In this document: piece by piece, positions 1 through 6,944 of the stretch
Numbering within the stretch: the first letter of the stretch is position 1
How the letters are laid out: each line of letters starts with the position of its first letter
Origin: Salinisphaera sp. T31B1
Lineage (GTDB): Bacteria; Pseudomonadota; Gammaproteobacteria; Nevskiales; Salinisphaeraceae
Assembly (NCBI RefSeq): GCF_040361275.1
Contig: NZ_APNH01000001.1
Span: 1,337,001-1,401,000 of the forward strand
Direction: 5' to 3'
Length of the DNA: 64,000 nucleotides
Translations under genes and position numbers: made by a program
Notes under the pieces: model-generated
What the model was told of the DNA's origin: nothing
Seen by the model: the letters and a program-made list of their open reading frames with translations, nothing else
Database searches by the model: none

Positions 1-2
1 CC

Positions 3-311
3 CGCGCCGGCGAGCGCTTTCGCGGCGAGTACGAACCGCTCGATCCGGCGGCCGGCCATATTCCGGGCGCACACAACGTGCCCGCCTCGTCGCTGCTGGA
101 TACGCAGTCCCGTCTGCTATCGCCGGACGAGTTGGCCCGGGCGCTGCCCGCCGGCGACGCCGTGATCAGCTACTGCGGTTCCGGGGTGAGCGCCTGCCAG
201 CTGATCCTGGCCTGCGCGGTGCTGGGCCGGCCGTTGCCGCGCCTGTATCCCGGCTCGTGGAGCGCCTGGAGTAGCGACCCGTCGCGACCGGTGGCGACCG
301 GGGCGGCCTAG
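3..311 (+). CDS. Sulfurtransferase (rhodanese/SseA type), C-terminal part
   Basis: This is the last 102 residues of a two-domain sulfurtransferase; the gene begins left of the window. Such enzymes move a sulfane sulfur from thiosulfate or 3-mercaptopyruvate to an acceptor through a cysteine persulfide. The fragment shows the second-domain hallmarks GHIPGAHN and the active-site loop CGSGVSA, whose first Cys is the nucleophile, followed by the usual LYPGSWSAW segment near the end. The loop composition cannot safely separate thiosulfate from mercaptopyruvate preference. No downstream partner on this strand follows closely. Confidence 0.85.
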   Translation, partial: RAGERFRGEYEPLDPAAGHIPGAHNVPASSLLDTQSRLLSPDELARALPAGDAVISYCGSGVSACQLILACAVLGRPLPRLYPGSWSAWSSDPSRPVATGAA

Positions 312-351
312 CGGCTGAACCGCCGGGTCTCCGGAACTGGTTCGCCGGTGT

Positions 352-500
352 TCAGTCGCCCAATATCCCGACCCGGAAGCGGCGTTTCTTGATGCCGGCC
401 GGGCCTTGTTGTGGACCAAGGCAACGTAGGCACGCACGGTCGTGATCTCGATCTTGCCGGCCTCGTCACCGGTCAAGCCGCCTTCGCCGGCGAGACGCCC
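352..500 (-). pseudogene. Remnant of a DbpA-type DEAD-box RNA helicase C-terminus
   Basis: Read on the minus strand, about 30 codons give GGLTGDEAGKIEI followed by RAYVAL. A frame change then leads to GIKKRRFRVGILGD and a TGA at 352-354. Together these match the order of the C-terminal 23S-rRNA-binding domain of DbpA helicases (LTGE...GKIEI...AYVA...GKIKGRRFRVR). No helicase motor domain lies upstream, so this looks like a decayed tail of a lost gene. The assignment rests on short motif similarity read by eye and is moderate. Confidence 0.5.
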
Positions 501-897
501 CGGCGAGCAGCGACTGGCGTAGCACACGACGGGCGGCCGGCTCGAACACGGTGTACGAGCATTTCGCTCGCAGATGTGTAAGCGCTTCACACGCTCGCCG
601 GCGTGGGCCGATCGCAGCGAATGCGGCTACCTACGCTAGCGCATCGAAGCAAGAAAAACGGGCGCAACGATGGGGCCGTCCTATACGGAAACATGCGCAT
701 GATGTTGTGTATAGGCGGCGCGTGTGGGGGGTATAACGCTCAGGCGCGATAGGTACACTTCAGTCAACGAGCGCGGTTGAACGGCACGTGTTATGCCCTG
801 CGCTGACACGCAACCCGTACACCGGCGGCCACAATGGCCCCGGCGTATGCCCGAGCCCGAGCCCGAGCCTTGTAGCCGACGATATACGAGGGCCTTG
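501..897. other. Intergenic, no gene recognised
   Basis: About 400 bases lie between the helicase remnant and the ectoine synthase stop. No reading frame here resembles a known protein. The only structure noticed is three tandem copies of a CCCGAG hexamer near 850-867. The stretch around 640-740 is locally less GC-rich and may be old non-coding or decayed sequence. Confidence 0.6.
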
Positions 898-1299
898 CTA
901 GCGACGCATCACGGTGCCGTCGTCGTCCAGCAGCGGGTAGCTGCCCTGTTCGTCGTGCGATTCAGGCCCGACCAGCGCTGGGGAGAAGGCACAGATCACG
1001 GTCATGCCCTTCTCGCTGGAGAGGATGTGCTGCTGGTTCTTGTCCAGCGCGTACAGCACGCCGGGCTTGAGCTCCCATTCCCCGCCTTCGGTCAGGTCCT
1101 GGATCTTGCCTTCGCCTTCGATGCACAGCACGGTTTCCTTGTGGTTCTTGTACCACATGTGGAGTTCCTTGCCGGGCTTGATGTAGGTCTCGTGCATCGA
1201 GTGGCCCATGCCGTCGGCGCGCAGCGTATAGCGGCGGCTGATCCACTTGTCGTCTTCGACGGCATCGTTTTCGGCATCTTTATGAGTACGGATGAGCAT
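898..1299 (-). CDS. ectC: L-ectoine synthase (EctC-type cupin), solitary
   Basis: This 133-residue single-domain cupin has the normal family length. EctC closes N-gamma-acetyl-diaminobutyrate into the compatible solute ectoine by eliminating water. Aligned to characterised EctC, the iron ligands are present as Glu55, Tyr83 and His91, and the substrate residues as Trp19, Arg23, Thr38, Tyr50, His53, Phe105, Glu113 and His115. The end has the typical YPLLDDD. An AAGGAGA ribosome site sits 8 bases before the ATG. It follows the decarboxylase-like gene by only 37 bases, so it is probably the third gene of one transcript. ectA and ectB are not in the window. It may use imported or cross-fed precursor, or a different amide substrate. 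Confidence 0.88.
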   Translation of the reverse strand: MLIRTHKDAENDAVEDDKWISRRYTLRADGMGHSMHETYIKPGKELHMWYKNHKETVLCIEGEGKIQDLTEGGEWELKPGVLYALDKNQQHILSSEKGMTVICAFSPALVGPESHDEQGSYPLLDDDGTVMRR

Positions 1300-1336
1300 G
1301 GCTCTATCTCCTTCGGGTGGTTAAGAAAAATTCGGG

Positions 1337-2587
1337 CTATGACCGGAGGTCGCAACGGCCGATTTCGGAACCGAACGGCCTGAAGCCGCCTTCGGTATCG
1401 AACTGGGGCGAGACATCGCGCTGGAAGATCAGGATCATGTCCGAGCCGCCGAACAGGAAGTAGCCGAACTCCTCGCCCTTGGCGACGTCGGTGTCTTCCA
1501 CGGCGGTGAGGTTGATCGAGCCGACATGCGACATGCCGACCGGCACCGCGGCCACCAGGCCGATGTCGCCGTCTTCCGATTCGGCGGTATCGAGGATCAC
1601 CACGCCGCGGGTCTGCGAGAACTCGTAGCCGGTGGTGGCATCGTCGTGCGAATTGAAGCCGCCATCGGCGAGGCTTACCTTCAGATAGGCCCGGCCGTCG
1701 ACCGCGAAGCTCTCGCGTACCCGGCCCGACACCGGCACGTGGTAGCGGTGGTAGGCCGAGGGCGGCAGGGCATAGTGCACGAAGGTGCCGCCGGCGAAGG
1801 CCTCGGCGTATTCACTGTCGCCGAGCAGTTCGGAGACGTCGCCGTATTGGTGGGTGCGCTTGACGCGGGTGCCGGGGATCTTGGAATCCTCGCCGATCGT
1901 GAACTGGCGTTGATAGCTGCAGTCGGCCGGGCAGGCGAGCACCCGGTTGTCGGTACGGGATGCGATCGGGCGCAGGCCGGCGTTGAGTTCGCGGGCGAAG
2001 AACTGATTGAAGGTCAGCCAGCCGCTCGGCTGATTCGGCTTGCCGTCGATCAGCGATTCCTCGATCCGGTACTGCGGCGCGTTCTTGATGAACGTTTCCA
2101 GGATCTCTTCGGAGAAGGAATCGGTGGTGTTCAGGAATGTGCCCCAGTCGCGGGCGCATTCGAGCAGCCAATCGCGGAACCAGTCGACGTTCTCGATCAC
2201 GGCGTCCTGCTGGTCGCCGACATCCTGATCGATCAGCCAGAAGAAATGACAGAGGCGGTCGAAGACTTCCTGTTCGTACTGGTCGCGCTCGCCGAGCTTC
2301 TTCCAGGCCTCGTTCTGTCCCTGATAGGGCACCCAGCGCAGAAAGCCGGCGACGTATTCGGTGTAGGCCTCGAAATCCTCGGGCCAGCGCAGCGCGTCGA
2401 ACAGAATATCGTCGAGCGCGTCGGCCGCGCGGCTGCGCGCCTTGCGCAGCGACTCTTCGAGCAGTTCGACGAAGTTCTGATCGTCACGCTCGACGTAGTC
2501 GCGCAGATCGCGAATCACGCGGTCGGTATCCGGCTCGGCCCGGGTCTGGCCGCGATCGGGCGCTTCCGGTTTGTCGTTTGCTGCCAT
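1337..2587 (-). CDS. Phosphatidylserine-decarboxylase-like pyruvoyl enzyme
   Basis: This 416-residue soluble protein has no membrane segment or signal peptide. The C-terminal half carries PSD features: YHRYHVPVSG with the conserved His, VGMSHVGSI, and the self-cleavage motif FGGSDMILIF near residues 379-388, where Ser382 would become the pyruvoyl group. The N-terminal 180 residues are an extension like that of the PSD-related and PsiD-type (tryptophan decarboxylase) branch, so the substrate may be an amino acid rather than a phospholipid. Its ATG overlaps the amidase stop (TGATG), which implies translational coupling, and ectC follows. The reading frame stays open far upstream through the amidase gene, but that part is a shadow. 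Confidence 0.75.
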   Translation of the reverse strand: MAANDKPEAPDRGQTRAEPDTDRVIRDLRDYVERDDQNFVELLEESLRKARSRAADALDDILFDALRWPEDFEAYTEYVAGFLRWVPYQGQNEAWKKLGERDQYEQEVFDRLCHFFWLIDQDVGDQQDAVIENVDWFRDWLLECARDWGTFLNTTDSFSEEILETFIKNAPQYRIEESLIDGKPNQPSGWLTFNQFFARELNAGLRPIASRTDNRVLACPADCSYQRQFTIGEDSKIPGTRVKRTHQYGDVSELLGDSEYAEAFAGGTFVHYALPPSAYHRYHVPVSGRVRESFAVDGRAYLKVSLADGGFNSHDDATTGYEFSQTRGVVILDTAESEDGDIGLVAAVPVGMSHVGSINLTAVEDTDVAKGEEFGYFLFGGSDMILIFQRDVSPQFDTEGGFRPFGSEIGRCDLRS

Positions 2588-4029
2588 CACCGGCCTCCCG
2601 ACGGCGCGCTTTCGTTGGGCACGTCCGGATAGCGCGGCGGGTACGCGTCCATATAGGCCCGGCAGGCGGACATGATGCGCGTGTCCTGATAGCGCTCGGC
2701 GGTGAGCTGGAAGCCGATCGGCAGCCCGTTGTCGGTGAAGCCGCAGGGCACGGAGGCGCCCGGCTGGCCGGTCAGGTTGAACGGGTAGGAGAAGTTGGCC
2801 CACTCCTGCCAGTCGTGCATGTCCGAATCCGGCGGCACCTGATGATTCACCGCGAAGGCTTCCAGCGGCAGCGTCGGCGTCAGCAGCAGGTCGTAGTCCT
2901 GGAAGAAGCGCGCCATATGCGCGCCGAGACGTACGCGGCCGTCCATGGCCTGGAACAGATCGGTGGAGGCCCAGTCCTCGGCGCGCTCGGCGTTCTCCGC
3001 CAGGCCAGGGTCGAGCATCTCGCGCTGGTCCTCGTCGATGTTTTCCCAGATCACGCGGGCGCCGGTGAACCAGATCTTGCGATAGATATCGATCGGCTCC
3101 TCGATGCCGGGATCGGCCTCGACGATCTCGGCGCCCAGGGCTTCCAGGCGCTCGGCGACCTGGTCGACCGCCTTCGCGATCTGCGGGTCGACGTTGGCAA
3201 AGCCCAGCGTGCGCGAATAGGCGATGCGCAGGCCGGCGACGGACGGCTCGATGTCCGCGCCCCAGTCCTCGGGCTGGCCGCCGCGGGCATAGACATCGTC
3301 CGGGTGATAGCGCCCGATCTGATTGAGCATCAGCGCGGCATCGCGCGGGTCGCGCGTCAGCGGGCCGATGCTCGCGAGCATGGCCGACTTGGACGGCGGC
3401 CACTGCGGCGTCCAGCCGAAGGTCGGCTTGAAGCCGAACACGCCGGTGAAGCCGGCCGGAATCCGGATCGAGCCGCCGGAATCGCTGCCCTGATGCAGCA
3501 CGCCCATGTTGAGCGCGGCCGCAGAAGCCGCACCGCCGGACGAGCCGCCGGACGTCTTCGACGTATCCCAGGCGTTGCCGGTGGCGCCGAACACGCGATT
3601 GTCGGTGACGCCTTTCCAGCCGAATTCCGGGGTATTGGTCTTGCCCAGAATCACGGCGCCAGCACGGCGCATGAAATCCGCCGGCGGCGAGTCGTAGTCG
3701 CAGATCTCGTCGCTGGTGGTCAACGAACCGGCACGGGCCGGCATGCCTTTGACTTCGGCCAGATCCTTGATCGAGCAGGGGATGCCGTCGACCGGCGACA
3801 GCGGTTCGCCGCGCGCCCAGCGTTCGGCCGATTCACGGGCCGCGGCGAGCGCGCCTTCGTGATCGACGTGGCAATAGGCGTTGACGGCGTCATTGAAGCG
3901 ATCGATCCGGTCGAGCGCGGCCTGGGTGGCGTCCACCGGGCTGGCCTCGCCGGATTCGTACAGCGTGCGCAGCTCGTGCGCGCTCAGCCGGCCGAGATCC
4001 TCGCTCTTCGGCGCAGTGGTTGCAGACAT
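2587..4029 (-). CDS. Amidase signature family hydrolase
   Basis: This 480-residue amidase has the complete Ser-cisSer-Lys triad: Lys88 in CSIKDL, Ser163 in GGSSGG and Ser187 in GSDSGGSIR, with the usual 24-residue gap between the two serines. It lacks a signal peptide, so it should hydrolyse an amide in the cytoplasm. The chosen ATG has a GAGGAGG site 8 bases upstream; an in-frame extension to 4143 has no such site. It is the first gene of the amidase, decarboxylase, ectC group, and its stop overlaps the next start. Amide or aryl-acylamide substrates are typical of the family; the sequence does not fix one. Confidence 0.85.
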   Translation of the reverse strand: MSATTAPKSEDLGRLSAHELRTLYESGEASPVDATQAALDRIDRFNDAVNAYCHVDHEGALAAARESAERWARGEPLSPVDGIPCSIKDLAEVKGMPARAGSLTTSDEICDYDSPPADFMRRAGAVILGKTNTPEFGWKGVTDNRVFGATGNAWDTSKTSGGSSGGAASAAALNMGVLHQGSDSGGSIRIPAGFTGVFGFKPTFGWTPQWPPSKSAMLASIGPLTRDPRDAALMLNQIGRYHPDDVYARGGQPEDWGADIEPSVAGLRIAYSRTLGFANVDPQIAKAVDQVAERLEALGAEIVEADPGIEEPIDIYRKIWFTGARVIWENIDEDQREMLDPGLAENAERAEDWASTDLFQAMDGRVRLGAHMARFFQDYDLLLTPTLPLEAFAVNHQVPPDSDMHDWQEWANFSYPFNLTGQPGASVPCGFTDNGLPIGFQLTAERYQDTRIMSACRAYMDAYPPRYPDVPNESAPSGGR

Positions 4030-4104
4030 AAGTCGTGCCTCCTCGTTTCGATCGACGCCGTGGCCGGTCCCCGGGGCCACATCAAAACGTTCGGCGGTCG
4101 ATCG

Positions 4105-4122
4105 CATCGGGTCATCCCGATG
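4105..4122. repeat. Inverted repeat upstream of the amidase gene
   Basis: CATCGGG, a four-base TCAT spacer and CCCGATG form a perfect 7-bp inverted repeat about 76-93 bases before the amidase ATG. It could be an operator or a leader hairpin for the minus-strand group. No regulator gene is adjacent to suggest which. Confidence 0.4.
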
Positions 4123-4217
4123 GCAAAACAGTGCAACATGCACATACTGCGTCGCACCATGAGTATCTTCCCTTACGCGTTATCCACAGCCGTGTCGGGT
4201 ACAAGTCGCCTCAAAAA

Positions 4218-4232
4218 CGAAACGACGTTTCG
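4218..4232. promoter_or_regulatory. Perfect palindrome in the divergent promoter, candidate operator
   Basis: CGAAACG-A-CGTTTCG is a perfect 15-base palindrome 46 bases before the GST-like gene start, in the 249-base gap between two divergent genes. Its position and symmetry suit a dimeric repressor controlling one or both directions. The cognate regulator is not visible in the window. Confidence 0.45.
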
Positions 4233-4278
4233 CTGTGGCACAGTAGCGCGGCAGAATAACCGCCCGAGGAGATGCCCG

Positions 4279-5412
4279 ATGTCCGATCCCGTCACCCCCC
4301 TGCTGCTCTACGGGGCGCCCCACTCGCTGTACACGGGCAAGGCCCGCTGTTATCTGCGCAATCAGGGCATTGCCTATGTCGAGCGGCCGACGTCGCACCC
4401 GGATTTCGTGGCGCGTATCGCGCCGAAGCTGGGCCGCGCGATCATCCCCGTGATCGAAACGCCGGACGGCGAGATCATTCAGGACACGATCGATATCATC
4501 GATCATTTCGAACGCGCCGGATCGGCCTGGCCGGTCTATCCGGAAACGCCGTTGCAGCGCGTGCTCGCGATCGTCATCGAGTATTTCGGCGGTCAGGCGA
4601 TGCGCAAGCACGCCATGCACTATCGCTGGTCGTATCTCGAGCAGCAGCGTGATTTTCTCTGGCACGCCTTCGTCAGCGGCTCGGGCGAGGCCATCGCGGA
4701 AAAAGTCATGGGGCGGATGAATTCCTACCTGCCCATGCTCGGGGTCACCGACGAAACGGTGGCCCTGATCGAGCGCTCGTTCGAAACCCTGCTGGATACG
4801 CTCGATGCCCACTTCGCGGTCATGCCGTATCTGCTGGGCGGGCGGCCGTCGATCGCGGACTACGGGCTGATCGCACCGCTGTTTGCACATCTCGGGCGCG
4901 ATCCGGTGCCGGCGAACCTGATGAAGACCCGGGCGCCACGGGTTTTTCGATGGGTGGAGCGCATGACGGCGCCGGGCCTGGATACGGTCGACTATCCGGA
5001 CGTCGAGCCGGCCTTCGTCGCGGACGACGCGATTCCGCCTTCGCTGGAACCGTTCCTGGCGTATATCGCCGAGGACATGTTTCCGGAGCTCGACGACAAG
5101 TTGGCCTTCTTCGACGCCTTGATCGCCGAGCAGCGTCCGGACGACGGCGCACCGGTGGCCGACCGGCCGCATCGGCGTCAGCTCGGCGCGGTGAACACGC
5201 ACTATCGCGGCGTGCCGATCGAGGTCGGCGCCGAGCCGTATCTGTTGTACGTGCTCCAGCGTGCGGTCGATACGGTGCAATCGCTGGACAGCGCCGAAGC
5301 CCGGCGCGTCATGGACGCCCTCGCTCGTGTCGGCCTGGAACGCGCCGTCCCGCTCGGCCGCGATTACCGCGTGGCCCGCGAAAACAATATCGAGGTCTGG
5401 CGCTTCGACTAG
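4279..5412 (+). CDS. Glutathione S-transferase-like protein
   Basis: This 377-residue protein opens with a thioredoxin-like GST N-domain (LLLYGAPHSLYTGKARCYL, then IPVIETPDGEIIQDTIDIIDHFE). A helical C-domain has LLGGRPSIADYGLIAPLFAHL near residues 190-210. It is well over 100 residues longer than ordinary GSTs, with an extra C-terminal segment of unknown role. GAGGAGA precedes the ATG by 7 bases. It is transcribed away from the amidase/decarboxylase/ectC group and toward the M24-fold gene 126 bases downstream. It may act as a glutathione-dependent isomerase or transferase in the same pathway, but nothing in the sequence shows its substrate. Confidence 0.72.
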   Translation: MSDPVTPLLLYGAPHSLYTGKARCYLRNQGIAYVERPTSHPDFVARIAPKLGRAIIPVIETPDGEIIQDTIDIIDHFERAGSAWPVYPETPLQRVLAIVIEYFGGQAMRKHAMHYRWSYLEQQRDFLWHAFVSGSGEAIAEKVMGRMNSYLPMLGVTDETVALIERSFETLLDTLDAHFAVMPYLLGGRPSIADYGLIAPLFAHLGRDPVPANLMKTRAPRVFRWVERMTAPGLDTVDYPDVEPAFVADDAIPPSLEPFLAYIAEDMFPELDDKLAFFDALIAEQRPDDGAPVADRPHRRQLGAVNTHYRGVPIEVGAEPYLLYVLQRAVDTVQSLDSAEARRVMDALARVGLERAVPLGRDYRVARENNIEVWRFD

Positions 5413-5538
5413 GCCGGTGGGTGCAGCGGCGGTTGTTTGCGTTGTCTACAGCCGCCGATCGCTTGGGCGTGCTCGATACCGTTCGCGCTGCGGCGCCGGC
5501 ATCGATACGCTGTCCGCCAGGGGTCAGACGAGGCGGTT

Positions 5539-6738
5539 ATGGATTACGCAGACTATCGGGCGCGGTTGATACAGGCGATCGACCGGCCGGAGCTGGCATT
5601 CGACACGAGCGAATACGACGCGCGTCTGAGCCGGGTTCGTGCGGCAATGGCGAGTGCGCGCCTCGATCTGCTCGTGCTCACCGAGCCCGGCGATCTGTGC
5701 TATCTCACCGGCTATCGGACATTCGAGGTCTCGGTGCAGTGCGCGCTGCTGGTTTCCGACACGGCCACGGTGCTGTTCGTGCCGGCGATCGAAATCGGCC
5801 CGGCGGTCTATCTGAGCCGGGTCGACGAGGTGGTCGGCTACGCATGGGAATCGCCGGTGGCGATGGCACGCAATCTCAGCGCACAGATGCGACGCCTGGG
5901 CGGCCATGCGGACAGTCGCGTCGGGGCCGGGCTGTGGAGCGGCTCGCTGCGCCCCGGGCTGCTGGCCGCTCTGCAGAAAGCCGGGCCCGTGCACGAATTC
6001 ATCGATATCGGTGATCTGGTCGAGAACGTGCGGCTGGTTAAATCGGCCCCGGAACTGGCTTATCTGGACGAGAGCGCGGCGATCACCGCGACCGGCCTTG
6101 ATGCCGCGGCCCGGGTGATCGATGCGGGCGTGATCGATCACGAAATCGCCAGCGCCGGCGCGGCGGCCATGCTCTCGGCAGGCTCGGAATTCATGAGCAT
6201 GCAGCCGATCGTGACGACCGGTCGGCGCAGCGGCATTATTCATACCAACCACGACGGTCATCGCATCGCCCGCGGCGACGTGGTGTTCACCGAATTCGGC
6301 GCCGTCCGACGTCGCTACACGGCGCCGTTGATGCGTACGGCCGTGGTCGGTACGGCCAGCGCCGAGATCCGTCGTTTTCACGAGGTCTGTCTGGCCGTGC
6401 TGGCCGCGGTCATGGATGCTGCGCGTGTCGGTGCCACGTTCGATGCTGCGGCCCGCGCCGGCGAACAGGCACTGGCGCCGATCGCGGCCGATGCCTTCTT
6501 CTCCGGCGTGTACGGCTATCCGGTCGGAATCCAGTTTCCACCCTCCTGGGTGGCGGGGTCGGCGTTCATCGCGCGCGGCAACGAGCGGCTGTTCGAACCG
6601 GATATGGTCTTCCACCTGCCGATCTGCCTGCGCAAGCCCGCGGCGTTCGGCGTCGGTTTCAGCGAAACCGTGCGGATTACCGATCATGGTGCGGTGCCCA
6701 TCACCCGCAACGATCTGACGCTGGCCGAAATCGGGTGA
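5539..6738 (+). CDS. M24-fold hydrolase resembling ectoine hydrolase DoeA
   Basis: This 399-residue protein (the length of Halomonas DoeA) has an N-terminal creatinase-like domain (YDARLSRVRAAMASARLDLL, PGDLCYLTGY) and a C-terminal pita-bread domain. The metal ligands of ordinary M24 peptidases are replaced: the D-D pair reads TEFG and RRRYTAPLMRT, and the GHGIG histidine segment reads YGYPVGIQFPPSW. Ectoine hydrolase has these same replacements (RRYHAPLSRT, GYPIGLSYPPDW). DoeA opens the ectoine ring to N-acetyl-diaminobutyrate. GAGG lies 5 bases before the ATG. It probably opens ectoine or a related cyclic amidine, but the doeB deacetylase partner is absent from the window. Confidence 0.68.
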   Translation: MDYADYRARLIQAIDRPELAFDTSEYDARLSRVRAAMASARLDLLVLTEPGDLCYLTGYRTFEVSVQCALLVSDTATVLFVPAIEIGPAVYLSRVDEVVGYAWESPVAMARNLSAQMRRLGGHADSRVGAGLWSGSLRPGLLAALQKAGPVHEFIDIGDLVENVRLVKSAPELAYLDESAAITATGLDAAARVIDAGVIDHEIASAGAAAMLSAGSEFMSMQPIVTTGRRSGIIHTNHDGHRIARGDVVFTEFGAVRRRYTAPLMRTAVVGTASAEIRRFHEVCLAVLAAVMDAARVGATFDAAARAGEQALAPIAADAFFSGVYGYPVGIQFPPSWVAGSAFIARGNERLFEPDMVFHLPICLRKPAAFGVGFSETVRITDHGAVPITRNDLTLAEIG

Positions 6739-6944
6739 TGGCAGCGGCTCGACGCCGCGCGTACCGAGCCGCTGTCCAATAGCGTTCGACGGGTTCAACG
6801 CGCTTTCGACCGCTGCCCGCGACACGCACCGACAGGCCTGGCTCGATACGCCAAACGCTGCAACTCGCAGGGCATTTGGGCCCGTGCCATCGCCCGCACG
6901 GGCCTCACGAACAGACTCCCGGGCGCGTGGCCGCCCGCTGCGCC

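Noticed and set aside
117-590. A 157-codon minus-strand frame as an intact gene
   Set aside because: Only about 30 codons look like protein (DbpA-like) and the similarity continues in another frame, so it is a remnant; the rest lies antisense to the sulfurtransferase gene.
850-867. Three tandem CCCGAG hexamers
   Set aside because: Too short and too few copies to call a meaningful repeat in GC-rich DNA.
1337-3403. A 688-codon minus-strand frame appearing to fuse a dehydrogenase-like part to the decarboxylase
   Set aside because: The first 270 codons are an out-of-frame reading of the amidase gene; the decarboxylase has its own start at 2587 with a ribosome site.
2137-5412. A 1091-codon plus-strand frame
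   Set aside because: Only its last third (from 4279) reads as a GST-like protein with a ribosome site; the rest is Arg/Ala-rich antisense of the minus-strand genes.
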